Shown here piece by piece: positions 40,779 through 54,138 of a DNA stretch of 64,000 bases (the stretch's first letter is position 1; each line of letters opens with the position of its first letter). The notes under the pieces are model-generated. The model did not search any database and was not told the origin of the DNA. It saw nothing but the letters and a program-made list of their open reading frames with translations. The stretch spans positions 86,037 through 150,036 of the forward strand of contig VXBM01001233.1 in assembly GCA_013400155.1 (NCBI GenBank). The letters run 5' to 3'. Position numbers and translations under genes: made by a program. The DNA is from Helopsaltes ochotensis (lineage: Eukaryota > Chordata > Aves > Passeriformes > Locustellidae).

Positions 40779-40799
40779 AGCAGAATTCTGAATTCTGCT
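40779..40799. repeat. 21-bp inverted repeat (10-bp arms, 1-base centre)
   Basis: AGCAGAATTC, one T, then GAATTCTGCT. The arms are perfectly complementary, and each contains an EcoRI site. It lies 223 bases after the exon 3 donor. Confidence 0.7.
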
Positions 40800-41994
40800 T
40801 TGATTTCTTGTTTCTTGCAACTCCTGGGTTTTTCTTGATTCTGCCTTGCTCCCACAAAGGCTGCTGCTGCAGCAAACCAGCTGTACCTTTTCTAAGGGAG
40901 GCTCTGTCTCTATCTCCAGCTTGTGGAGGTGAAGGGAGAGCAGAGACAGACAGGCAACCATGTGAGGTTGCCTTGAATGGACTGGGAGAAACTGCAACCC
41001 ATCCAGAGCTGGTTGATGTGACGTGACTTTGCACTCAGTGGTTTGTAGGAGTGGGTTCATGACCTGTCAGCTCACACCCATCTCCCATGAAAAAAGGGGA
41101 GAAGCCAAGCCAGGAGAGGAAACTCATCTGTCCATGCACAGCCATGCTTACACTGTGGGCTGCTGAGGGGCTTCAGCCATGCATCAGGAGTAATTCAGAT
41201 TCAGCAGGTCCATTTGGCTCCCTGTTGTCTGGCCTGATACATAGCAGTTTTCATTAACAAGGGATAATTGCATCCTTTTCACGCAAGTATAAGAGACGAG
41301 GCGGATTTGATACAAAGACTTGAAAACAAGTTTATCTGATGAAGCTGCCAAAATGTACATCTTGCTAATGCGACTTGGCCCATGCTATGTGTCTTTGTAC
41401 TAGTAGTCATTAACTTTTCTGGTTAGTTTTGAGGTGGCCATAAAGCTTTACTTGTCCTGCACCCTTTCTAGAAGCCAGTCTGCATTGCACCTAATCCGTA
41501 GGGAAAAAACATGCATTCCACAGCAAAAACAGGCAAGGGCTGCCACCCTGCAGTAAGACCTCTCTTGGGAAGGTGATCTGGGATCAGGTCAATATCAGTT
41601 CCCTTAAGTGAAAATGAAAATGACCAATTAAACCTAACTGCCTTTAAAGCTTGCTGTTTTACAGCCAGTGGTTTAGGTCACAGTGAATATTTATGATGTG
41701 GGGGAAAATAAATCCCCACCCACTTTTCTTTTTTGTGCAGGTTTCATCTATTGACAGACTTAATTCTTGTCTATAAATGTCAGGTGAAGAAAGGGCATGT
41801 GCTTTAGTGCACCTGTGTGTAGTCCTTAAAAGTGGACAGCAGAGTGTAGTAATATGTCTGTGAGGTGCTGAGACTTGTTGCCACTATGCTGCTGATCTGA
41901 GAGCAAGCCTGTATGTACTGAATGCAAGGGAAGCTGAAACCCAAATAAATTGTGCACTCCAGATTCAGTGGAAGACCTTACAGCACAGGTACAG

Positions 41995-43302
41995 TCCTTC
42001 TCCAACCTTTAACCTGGAAAAGGAGCAAAGTCATGACCTGGTGTCTTTACCAAGGGCAAGTCCTGCCTGACCAACGTAGTGGCTTTCTATGATGGAGTGA
42101 CTGCATCAGTGGACAAGGGAAGGGCTACAGATACCTTTTATCAGGGCTTCTGGAAAGAAGTCCTCCACAATATCCTTCTCTCCACAATATCCTTCTCTCT
42201 AAATTGGAAAGAAACGGATTTGTTAGGGGCACTGTTAGGTGGATAAAGAATTTGTTGGATGTTCGCATCCAGAGGGTTGTGGTCAACCTCTCAGAGTCCC
42301 CATCATCAGTTGGACATCAGTGACAAATGGTGCCCTTTAGGGGTCTGCAATGGGACCAGTGTTATTTAATATCTTCGTCAATGACAGCGACAAAGGGATC
42401 AGGTGCATCCTCAGCAGATTTGTAAGTGACACCAAGCCAAGTGGGATGGTTGACACACACCTGAAGAACCAGAGGGACTTGGACAGGCTCAAGAAATGAG
42501 CCCATGGGAATCTCCTGAGGTTTAACATGACCAAGTGTGAGATGTTGCACGTGGGTCAAGGCAATCTCTGGTACCAATAGAGGCTGGGGAATGAACAGAT
42601 CGAGAGCAGCTCTGCCCAGAAATACTGGCGGGTGCTGGTGGGTGTGGGGCTGGACATGAACCAGTAATGTGCACTTGCAACCCAGAAAGCCAAATGTGTC
42701 CTGAGGTGCATCAATAGCAGCATGACCGGCAGGATGAGGAGAGTGATTCTACCCTTTTATTCCACTCTCATGAGACCCTACTTGGAACGCTGCATTCAGC
42801 TTTGGGATCCCCAGCTCAGAAAGGAAGACAACCCATTAGAGCAACTCCAGAGGAGGCTGCCAAGATAATCAGAGGAATGGAGCACCTCTCCTGTGGGGAA
42901 AGGCTGAGAGAAATGGGATTGCTCAGCCCAGCAAAGAGAAGAATTCAGGGCAACCTGATTGTGACCTTTCAGGACCTGAAGGGAACCTACAAGAATGCTG
43001 GAGACAAACTACTTACAAGGCTTGTAGTGACAGGACAAGGGGCAATGGCTTTGAACTGAAAGAGAGTAGGTTTAGACTAGATATTAGGAAGAAATTCTTT
43101 ACTTTGAGGGTGGTGAAGCACTGGAACAAGGTGCCCAGAGAAGTTGCAGATGTGCCGTCCCTGGAAGTGTTCAAGGCTAGGTTGGATGGAGTTCTGAGCA
43201 ACCTTGTCTATTAGAAGGTATCCCTGTCCATGGCAGGGGGCTTGGATGTGGATAATCTTTCAGGTCCTTTCCATCCTTTAATTGTGTCAGTCTGTGATTC
43301 AC
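41995..43302 (+). mobile_element. Longest CR1 LINE copy (RT to 3' end, dead)
   Basis: The copy starts in the reverse transcriptase with text equivalent to KGKSCLTN-VAFYDGV (around 42050-42105) and passes the G-S-V-L-G-P-V-L-F-N-I-F region (about 42345-42380). It ends with RKKFF-like, HWN-VP and FKARLD segments and a decayed tail at about 43300. The RT active-site motif, normally F-A-D-D in CR1, reads F-V-S-D at 42419-42430. Stops and frameshifts interrupt the frame, so it cannot make an active enzyme. A 17-bp unit is tandemly duplicated at 42164-42197. It is 5'-truncated and the left border is approximate. Confidence 0.92.
42164..42197 (+). repeat. 17-bp tandem duplication inside the CR1 copy
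   Basis: TCCACAATATCCTTCTC occurs twice back to back. It is a local slippage event after insertion and shifts the CR1 reading frame. Confidence 0.9.
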
Positions 43303-46300
43303 AGCTATTTGTTCAAGCTCTTTGTGAGGCCTGACAGGGCAGAATCTGCTCCTCTCATTAAGTAGCAGCAAAATCTAACCAGTAGCTGAACTACCTCTAG
43401 ATGTCACTGAGCTAAGGATGTCACTGAAACATTTTTCTGTTGGCCATTTGGACCAATGTGCCCATTTTATGCATGAATTTGCATTGCCCCACCCTGGTGT
43501 CAGAGTCCCCCAGCTCTACCACAGCAGACAAAACACTTGTGTTTTTGGGGGTGGTGGACGTTTAAGCTCACATAGGCATGAAGATCATCTCCCCAAGAAT
43601 GTGGGGAGTTAACAGAGGAGTTAGAAGACGAGATTAATGCCTGCATGTTGGTGCTAGCTTTAACTGACCCATTTTCACCCCAAAGTTGGGATGCTCAGTG
43701 AAATGAGCTGGTTGGGAGGGCCTTGGCTGCAGGATGGTTGCACTGGCAGGTAACGTCCGTGCAGTATTACTGTACCTCCCTGCCTGTCCAGACCAGGGTC
43801 TTATTGATTCATAGCATCCTCCCCTTACTGCTTTCAACTTCAAGTTTTTCTGCAGTGGAAGCAAGGGTGTCTGTAGGGATGAGGAGCAGTTGGGGTGATG
43901 CTAGCATGGGCAGCCGAGTTTTGGCCCCTCAGTTTATGCAAACTTTGGGCCGCAAGGTCACCTTGTTACTCCTGAGACGCTTTGTCCATGGCAGTATGAG
44001 TCCATGCTGGCTCTCGTACTGCCACACCATTGCTGTCAGTAGTGCCTGAGCGTGTTGGCATCTCTTTCAGCCTTGCAACCCCTGGGTGTTGCTGCGCTCC
44101 AGCTGAGTATCCTGTCCTGGTCTTCTGTGTGGGGGATCTTCTGACAAATACAATTTGCTGTACAGTTTAGAAATAATATTTATGCCTTCAAAAGTTGTGA
44201 TGTACATATATTTTCCCCATTTGTTTAATTTTACCTTCCTTTTACTATTTTGCCAATAAAACTAGGATGATGAAGTAGAAACCAGGCAAAGGAAAATAAG
44301 AGCTTTTAAATAAAGACTGAATTTCTTCCCCATTTTTGGTAGAAATACCTCTTTACAAACATTTCATTGATCTCTCTTCCTGAGGGTGATTTTCCTTCTA
44401 CCATTGCATGAAAAATATCTGCCAAGCTGGATTACAAAAGTGCTATTTCTTAATTGGTTTTATTTGTGTTATTTAGAGTGTGTTTTGATTATGCATTTAA
44501 CTAACCGTCCTTTATGATTGCAGGTGAAAGTAGATATAATCTAGATTTATAGTACTCTGTAGTTCCCTTAGTACTCTTTGAAAGCTTTTGTGGATAATTT
44601 TTGCTTAAATGTATTCAGTTTTGATTAAAGTTTAAACACATTAAAACACATTAAAATTTCATTTTAATTATGACCAAACCAAAGCATTAGGGCTGTCTTT
44701 TTCTTTCCATCAATATAAAAATCTCTGCCAGGTTCTTATCACCAGTGTTCCTAAGGAAGTCACCGAGCAGCTCAAGCAGTTAAAGCAGTTCAGGGTTTTG
44801 ATTTCTGGAAGTATGGCATTTGATTACAATTTCTGACTATTTTATTCTGTAAATGAACTATCATTCTGATTGTTGCCTTATTAAGTTTTAAGCATTACTT
44901 TAATCAAATAACTTGCCTGTTTGATATCCTTTCAGATTTTATGTGCAGAGATCATTTGATAGGTTGCTTTCATGATTAATCTCTTAAGCTCCTTGGATGA
45001 AGTCCAGGCCCAGCTGAGATCTATGACAATTTTGCTGTGCATTAAGTTTTGCAATGGGAAAAAGATAGGATCTTCTTCTGTTTTTAAAGAGATGCTTTTT
45101 GTTTTAACATGATTATACTTCTGAGACACAACAGTTGTAGAAAAACTACAATAAATAACATTTATGGATCATAATGATTGTGGCAACATACTTATTGAGA
45201 GTTTGTGGGACTAATGATCAGACTGTCACTACCATCTAAAAACAGTAAAACATAAATAATGCAAATAATTAAATACAATTGTCTGTGAGAGATTGCCAAC
45301 TTTTTAAGAGGGAACCCAGATCTGACCACTATTCCAGCAATTAAATCTGTGCCAAAATTTTAACAAAGAAATACTCCTGGTGATCTGTCAGTTCCATGTG
45401 GTTGTCACAAATTACTATGTGGTAAAACTTCTCCACATTATTTCTTCCATGTCTGTACTTGCTCTTCCACAATGCTCTTGTGAGCCAGTGTAGTCTTTTT
45501 AGCCTTGTTCACAGCTATGAATTACCATATTTAGTTTGCCTTTGGGTATTATTTCCTGTTCCACTTAATAAATGTAATTCTTCCTCTTTACTCACCTTTT
45601 ATTTGCTTGTTAAATACTAGTGCTTGTAACTCTGTTAGCAGTGAACCAAAAAGTCAACACGCTTTTTGCCCTTACGCAATTTTTAAATTATTTTCTACCA
45701 AAATTAATATTTTATATTAAACTAATGACTATTTTTAAGTAACAAGCCTAAAAAATATTGCATGTATAAACCCTGTGACTATAAAAACTATAGTATTTCT
45801 GTAGTTTTAAATGTAGTATTTCTAATTTTGATGCTTACTGTCACAGAGCAGGTTTTCTTTTCACCTTGTGATTGTCCTATACTGCTGTCATTCTATTTCT
45901 TTATGATATCTCAGTACTACACTATGCTGTTCTAGCTACTAGATCCTTCTTTTTCTTAAGCATGAGTAAAGGTTTTGCTCTTGCAGCACCTCTACTGGCA
46001 AGAGCACTCAAAAGAGCTTTTTCAGCAAATGAAAACCACTTCCTTTGCAATCTCCCCCAAATTATAGTTTATCTGCAAGAGTGCACAAAGGACTAGACAT
46101 TTTTATTTTCATCAAAAATTTTCTCTCATAATATAGGATATTGCTTCGAATTGCACTCGAATGCTGCTTACAAATATAAGATCTAATTTTGAGAAGTCTA
46201 GAAAATGAGAAAGTAACATTTTCCTGAAAGTCTGCTCTGCAGTTTTTTGTGTTTTGACCCTGCTGATGAGAAGCCCATTGATTGCAGTCACTATAGGAAG

Positions 46301-47884
46301 GGTTCAAAGTAGGGTCTAGGTCTTCACTATTATTTCCTCCAAGTATATTTCTGTGCAATGCTTCATTTTCCTTGTTAGCAGTTTCTCCAGGTAGTGTTGA
46401 AATGATCAGCTGATTTTTTTCCTTTGAATTCTGTGTCAACAAGTAAAAAATATTTAAAATCCTGATAAATTTGAGCTTTTAATAGGAAACGGGGCTTAGG
46501 TCACACAGTAAAATTTGAGGGGTTTTGAGTTATTTTGACTCCTTGTTAAAATGTGTGCCCTCATTTTGGAAAAGTCACTCTAATTAAGCTGTTTTTATCT
46601 GTGAAAACACAAATACTTTACTTGAAGTGATCGATGTCCTGCATTAATGTAAACACCTCCTGCATAAGGTCATTAACTGAGAATAATGGCATCCATTTGG
46701 CTAAAACAGAGAGCATCAGAAGTAAATGAACCTGGCACTATGAGAATCATTAAGTGATAACATTCTTCTACAAACCTAAGACATTAAAATACAATAGAGC
46801 TGCACATCGTCTTGCTGAGGCTTTCTTAGACAAGTGAGTTCCGACAATCAAATCCAACTGTTTTCCTAGGTATTTGCACATTCTTTGGAAACGCTTCTAT
46901 TCCCAAAGAGAAAATGTCAAGTGTCAAGTTGAGGAAGAGGTAGAAACAATAACATTGCGCAATTAAATGCAAAAGCTGTGCTATTACTCAAACCTTTAAC
47001 CAGCAGAGAATGTTCTCCCAAATACCTGGTGCAGCTGTTTTATTTTCTTACACCCCTGGTTTATAGTTTGGAGCTTTTTGGAAAACAATCTGCTCCAGGC
47101 TCACCCAGAGTGCCTGGCAAAGGGCCACAGTCCTTCCCATGTCACCACAGCAAAAGTGGAAATGAAAGGAAACACCACGTTTTATGGTAACTGTGGTGTG
47201 CTCCCCTGGCTGTGCAATGAGTACATTAAACCCTGCATCCCAGAGAACCCATTCCCATCTTGGGAGCCCACATATGTTCAAATCTTTAGTTGTCCTGAAC
47301 TCTCCCATTGCATTTTTACAATAACATAATTTAAATGTTTATGCTTGCCACAAGTGACTTTTGAGGTTGTAGAAAGAAAAAGAAAGGTTGTAGAGAGCAA
47401 TAGGGACACATAGTCTGGGTTTGCCAGATTTGCTGTATGGGAATAACCTTGCCAGAATCCAGAAAACGTTTGGCAGTCTGTCTGTTAAGAGAGGCCAGAC
47501 TGGTGATTCATCTGTAATAAGAGCAAGCAGCAGTACAGAGATTCGTTCAGCAAGAATAGTGACAGCCAATCTTTTCCCCATGTTCTTGCAAGGGAAAGCC
47601 AGTAACCTAATCCTGCTGCTGTGCTGCCCTGTGGCAGTGGAATCAACAGTTTGCAGTCAATTACTTGGGTGCCAAATAGACTATCCCCCTTACACATTGC
47701 AGAAGGGGACTACATGGAGAGGAAGGAAATTAGAGACAGCATCTCTAGAGTCCTTATATTAATCATGGTACTATTTTATACTTGTCTTTCTAGGAATTCA
47801 TCTCCAGACAGTTTTAAAACTGCTTCAGCATTTCCATTTTGTCCCCTCTTGCTGAAGAAGTCAACAGGGTCCCCCCCCACCCAC

Positions 47885-47933
47885 TTTTTTTTTTTTTTTT
47901 TTTTTTTTTTTGTTGGTTTTTTTTTTTTTTTTT
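47885..47933. repeat. Long poly-T tract (T27, GTTGG, T17)
   Basis: A C8 run at 47871-47878 and a short CACCCAC spacer precede 27 T, then GTTGG, then 17 T. It may be the poly-A tail of a minus-strand retrocopy, but no recognisable body follows on the right. It is also a likely site of sequencing or assembly error. Confidence 0.85.
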
Positions 47934-49483
47934 ATTGGGTTGTTTTTTGTTATTTACAATTATTGATTATATGTGCTAGAGAGGTAAAAAAGAATGAACT
48001 GCGAAAGCAAAGAAGCATTTCTTTTTATTTCTGGATTTTGTTTTGTGCCTCAGGAATTACTAGATGTCTCTGATATTTCCTGGGAGAATGTGGCAGTGTT
48101 CATTCCATGTTCACTGGTTGATACTGAGCCTATGGTAATAGTTACCATGTTTTCAATGTGATGATGGATTAAAGGCATGCAGAAACGAGCTAGACTTTGT
48201 TCTGCTAGTTACCAGAAACAAGGGTTCTGCATCACAAGAAAATAAGTTTCTAAGCAGTGTCAGCAGAGAGCAGAGACAGAAAGAGGAGCACGTAGCCTTG
48301 GACTGCTCCATTACTCCTGCAGATTGTTAGCTGAGTCAGAATTAGAGTGATAATAACAAGACTTCCCATTATTATGAGGACAGTTCTCATGTCACACTGA
48401 TCATCACCACTTGTGCTTCCGCTTATTTCTCACAGGTAAACCAACATGACTTAACTCTTCATTCATATACAAAACTAGTAAGGCCACTTCTTGGCCTTCT
48501 TAGAGTAAGATTCAGAAATTCTTAATTCATATTTTCACAAAGCAAATGGATCAAAACCTGGCCCAAAAGAGCCCAGTGACTTTCAGCCAAAATGAGAAAG
48601 TCTTCCATTGCCCATTATCACGGTTGTGAAGTGAGACACTGCCAGAAGCACTGTGTTTGTAACTGATCTGAGAATAAACCAACTTCACTTCTGCTGCTGA
48701 AAATGGAAATCCCATTGACAGTGAATATTTAATTTGCTACTAAAAAAGAATTGTTCATCAAATTTCTCAAGTGAGGAGTTGTTTTCTTTTTCCAGGGGCT
48801 GAAAACAGGTGAACCCATTGCATAATGTAGTAGGTATAAGTCAAGTAACTCCCAGAAGAAAATTCAGAATGCTTCTACACTTCTAATCCAAGAAGCCCTA
48901 CAATATGTCAATATGGAAAGCATGCCGTGCACAGGGTGTGCTTAGGAGATACTTGCAGGGGAAGCTTGATGGCTTGTAGGTGCTTGGTGGTTTTCACTGG
49001 TGTTTTGAAGTGGACAAATAAGTGAGATGCCACTGCATTTGGAGACCTCCCAGACACTTTTTTGGCAAAATTCGTGTGTATGTCTATCCAGTAGATCACA
49101 GATTATGCAAAGATTTTCCATTCAGTCTGTGAAGAAAGGGTCACTGGTAGGTCACTGGTCATTGTCCCTTCATGCAGACAAAGCTGGGTGACAGCACTAC
49201 AGGAATTTGTGTGTGCACTGAGAGCCCTTCTTATTGCTCCAGTCTAACAGTGGGATAATTTTCAGTATGTTCAGTATGCACTGGTGTTTTCTTATGTGTG
49301 TGTACATATAGATTACCTCAGGATGCATTATGGTTTGACTGTATTTCCATTCCTCTGTATGCAAAATGTTGCTGTAGACATGGAGTTCCCAGCACATAAG
49401 AAACACAGAGAATAACTGAAAAAGAAAAGAAAGGTTTTAATTTGAAGTTTTGTGATAGATCTTGTCATCATCTTTTCTTCCAG

Positions 49484-49588
49484 TCTCCTAAATCAGCTTT
49501 TATTAGTGCTGCAAAAAAGGCAAGATTGAAGTCCAATCCTGTCAAAGTGCGCTTCTCTGAAGAAGTAATTATCAATGGCCAGGTGTCG
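49484..49588 (+). CDS. FRMPD4: FRMPD4 window exon 4: PDZ-FERM linker
   Basis: Acceptor TTCTTCCAG at 49475-49483; donor GTGAGT at 49589. It is exactly 35 codons, phase 0 at both ends. The product begins SPKSAFISAAKKARLKSNPV and continues VKVRFSEEVIINGQVS. It is a basic, lysine-rich stretch between the PDZ and FERM domains and appears identical to the human segment as I recall it (about residues 157-191). This level of conservation outside a folded domain suggests a binding or regulatory role, but which one is not evident from the sequence. Confidence 0.97.
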
Positions 49589-50868
<1,280 letters not shown>

Positions 50869-51797
50869 TAGCTATGTCTTGGTATGAGACCTTAAGTAAT
50901 TATCATTTGCTTGGTATGCTTTAAGAATAAAATTATTAGTGTGTTCAGTTTGGGCTGGACCCTTAGTTCAGAAATAATTAGGATTTGGTCCATTTTTCTG
51001 CTCCTAAAAATGTATTTTATTGTCAGCGAAAAAGAAGTGAAGATTTTAATGTGCTTGGAGCACAATCAAAATTGTGTGCTTGTATCGTTTTGATATGCTG
51101 CCAAACACTAGCATGATTTGTCAGCAAAAGTCAGGAGCTAAGAAGATTAAGATGTTGGTTGCTGATTGAATATCATCTAGCTTATCATTCAGTGAACTTA
51201 GGATGGGATATTGTAGGGTTATGTCAGTGATAAATTACTTGCCTCAGTGCAGTGCCCTTTACACTTTCCATAGCACATTTCACATGCAGAAATAAAAAGG
51301 TAAAGCCCCGGCACAAAACTGAATCTGCCAGGGAATGTCTGTGACTGTTCTTTGTGGGTTCCTAAATCAGAGGCATTGTCAGTGTCTGTGAGAGCCTTGG
51401 AGTAGCATGGTAAGCAGCATCACTGTTTGGGGAAGATAGTTTCAACGTGGATTGGTTACCAAATCTAGCTCACTGCATGGTTGCAAGCACAGTTGGGACA
51501 CTGAGACATGAGAGGGGCATGGGTGGGAATGATGGATGAAGGCCGGAGATGCCAGCTTTTGCTAGTTTTAAGGGATTGTAAAACCAAGCATATTGGAAGA
51601 AAGGCTGCCTTTATGCTCACTATGATACAGCAGCATGCTCAATCAGTTAGAGCAGCAAAGAAAAAACGTTATTTACTAAGGCAGACAAGAACTTTACTCC
51701 AGTCTGATGGTAAAACAGATGCTAGAGTCACACTTAAAAACAAGATGCAACATTTGTTAATAAATGTAGCATATATGCCTTAGGCCTAAGTTGAATG

Positions 51798-51897
51798 CAG
51801 CAATCCCATTTATGTATTTCTCACGTTCATATTTCTTACTGTTAACATCTTGGGGATGTTTGAGGAATGGTTGTGATGTCCTGGAAACTTGTGCAAA
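51798..51897 (+). repeat. 100-bp direct repeat, copy 1
   Basis: It runs from CAGCAATCCCATTTATG to ACTTGTGCAAA. It matches copy 2 (53786-53885) without gaps, with five mismatches in 100 bases. Similarity stops sharply at both ends, and no target-site duplication is evident. The family is unknown to me. Confidence 0.9.
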
Positions 51898-53543
51898 CAA
51901 TACAAGCATTCCATCCATGGGATACATCCGTGGGATTACTGAATTCCTCGAGTCCGTTTGAAAATTTGGCTAGTGAAGAAATAGGAGACATTACTCATGT
52001 AGCTACTGAGGTCTCCATACCCTTCTAAGGCACACAAGCCCACTTTATTGTAAATTCTGTTACGAGCATATAAACAACCAACCTATTCCAGGATATTTTG
52101 CCCCTGAAGACCAGTCTTTGGCCATCACATTCCATTAGTTTTCAGTAGTTCTGTCATGAATGTGTCATGTACTATCAGACCAAATGTCAAACCTGAACTC
52201 ATTGGCACAGACACCATGTGGCCTCAGTTACCCAGCTGTATTGATGTTGTAAACCTGTTTTGAACTTAGTCATTTTGACTGTTGGTAGGAACAATTTTCT
52301 TTTCATCTAATTCAGGCAATTATATATTCTGAGGCCTGCGCAGCTATAAATGACATATTCTTGCGTATGTGTGTACATTCCTCAGTGTGGATGGGTGGTT
52401 GTGGATTGTTGCTTCTTTGCTTAACTGGGGTGACATGCCCCAGGTGAGTCAAGGTAAATACAGTTTTTTTCACCTCTAGCGGTCCAGTAGTTCACCACTT
52501 AAAAAGGAGGGTGCAAGCAGAACCCAACCTTTAGTCCTCACTTTCCATATTGTTGGGTCACAGCATCTGGGCTGACTCTTAAATTATCAGATGAGAGGAT
52601 TGCTAGCAAAAACTTAAGTGCAGTAATTCACAGGCTGTGTGCCTTGGCCTCATATGGTAAAAGGCCCAGAAGAGCTACTGGTGGGAAGCAGTGTCATTAC
52701 TACCCTCTCTTAAAAGCTTATATTTTACAATTGAAGGACCTGCAGGAAAAACAGTTACTGTTACTGTTATGCCCGTAATCTTTTAGCATAGTTTAGAAGT
52801 ATAAATAAAAGAAAAATAAATGTGTAAGTAATAAATTCCCCATTGGTCAGAATAGTATAATAATAGCCTCCATTATTTAGAGTGATAGCTTGAAATTGCT
52901 GTCTTATATTCTCTACATTGGAGAGAGCTGTCCCCATCCTCCTACATACATTTTTTCATCCTTCCACCAGTTTGGTCTTGATTTTCCATAAACACACTGT
53001 AATTGATCAATTAATCTTCCTAAATTATGTTAAAACACTTGAATTACAATTCGTCATGATCTCCTTAGTAAGTCCTATCCATCTGGATACTTACGTATAT
53101 CTGTAAATCTTTCAGATGGAAGGAAATGTTTTAATCTTGTCAGCAACATACTGTGAAACTATTTCTAAATGATGGGCTATTATGTATTTCTTTTTCCTAC
53201 AGTATTCACTAAAGTAAAAGATACCTTGACAAACGATATTAATAATCTGCATACATTTATGAAGTGTTATATGAAAGTCAGGTAGGAATGAGTTGAATGG
53301 TTTTGTGAAGAGGTTTGTGTAGCTGCATTTTAGATACAGTTGTTCTCAAATTAACTATCCATAGTCATAATTCAGTGTGAAAAAAGCTAATCAGGAGTCT
53401 CTAAAAATTGATATGGTCCATCAGTTTAGAGCTAGTGTTCTGCACAGGTATCATCATCATTGACTTTTCTGTCAGCATTTAAAACTCCAGAACTGAACTT
53501 TAAAAAGACCCCTTTGCCATAAAAAAAAATAAAGGCCATTCAT

Positions 53544-53612
53544 GTTTTGGGGTTTTTTTTGGGTTTTTGGGGTGGGTTTTTTTGTTTGTTTGTTTTTTTG
53601 ATTTTTTTGTTG
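53544..53612. repeat. T/G-rich low-complexity tract
   Basis: Runs of 5-8 T broken by GGG or single G, including GTTTGTTTGTTT. Similar in style to the tract at 22222-22300. Confidence 0.8.
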
Positions 53613-53785
53613 AATTTATAAATTTGGTTTGTCTGCTTGATGGCATGGCCCCAACAAAGGGAAGAGAAAAGTGATAAGACCGTCTGTCCTTTGCTGATAG
53701 GTTTTATTTCCAGAGAGACAGCTATGATTTAAGGGCCATACCAATATAATTTACATGTTAAACCACAATAAATGTTGTCTATTCC

Positions 53786-53885
53786 CAGCAATCCCATTTA
53801 TGTATTTCTCATTTTCATATTTCTTACTGTTAACATCTTGGGGATGTTTGGGGAATGGTTATGATGTCATGGAAACTTGTGCAAA
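53786..53885 (+). repeat. 100-bp direct repeat, copy 2
   Basis: It is 95% identical to 51798-51897 and exactly 1,988 bases downstream of it. It ends 121 bases before exon 6, so it lies in the area where the exon's branch point and upstream splicing signals could sit. In the one shared open frame at least four of the five differences change the amino acid, which argues against coding selection. Confidence 0.9.
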
Positions 53886-54006
53886 ACAGGCAGAAAGCTT
53901 GGGCTTCTGTCCTGTTCTGGGTTCATGCAGGGTGTGTGGCAGTAAAGAGCTGGGTCCCAAGTATTTCATGAATTTAAGCACTTTTTATAAATCCTTTGTT
54001 AATTAG

Positions 54007-54138
54007 GATGTCATCTTAACACTCCAAGAAAAGCTTTCCATCAAGTGTATTGAACATTTCTCCCTAATGCTGGAGCAGAGAGTTGAAGGATCTGGAACGA
54101 AACTCCTTTTGCTACATGAACAAGAGACTCTAACTCAG
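54007..54138 (+). CDS. FRMPD4: FRMPD4 window exon 6: rest of FERM F1 lobe
   Basis: Acceptor TTAATTAG at 53999-54006 (weak tract); donor GTTTGT at 54139 (non-consensus). It is 44 codons, phase 0. It begins DVILTLQEKLSIKCIEHFSL and continues MLEQRVEGSGTKLLLLHEQE, ending TLTQ. It supplies the F1 helix and following strands. As I recall human, the TGT Cys at 54046-54048 is Gly there, and V and S replace T and A in the EQRTEGAG turn. It corresponds to about human residues 228-271. Confidence 0.97.

Larger units (their letters stand above)
40557..49483 (+). other. FRMPD4: FRMPD4 intron between window exons 3 and 4
   Basis: An 8.9-kb GT..AG intron with donor GTAAGT and acceptor TTCTTCCAG. It contains a CR1 copy (about 41995-43302), a 21-bp near-perfect inverted repeat (40779-40799) and long T runs at 47885-47933. 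Stretches 43.4-47.8 and 48.0-49.4 kb hold no feature I can name. Confidence 0.85.

Noticed and set aside
42337..43201. ORFs on both strands at 42.3-43.2 kb
   Set aside because: They are frames through the CR1 copy; the minus-strand ones are antisense shadows.
46062..46442. 126-codon open frame on the minus strand with protein-like composition
   Set aside because: By rough estimate a few frames this long are expected by chance in 64 kb of AT-rich DNA. No domain or retrocopy hallmark was recognised.
51508..51783. 91-codon open frame just before the 100-bp repeat copy 1
   Set aside because: Lys/Arg-rich text without a recognised family, not shared with copy 2, and within chance length.
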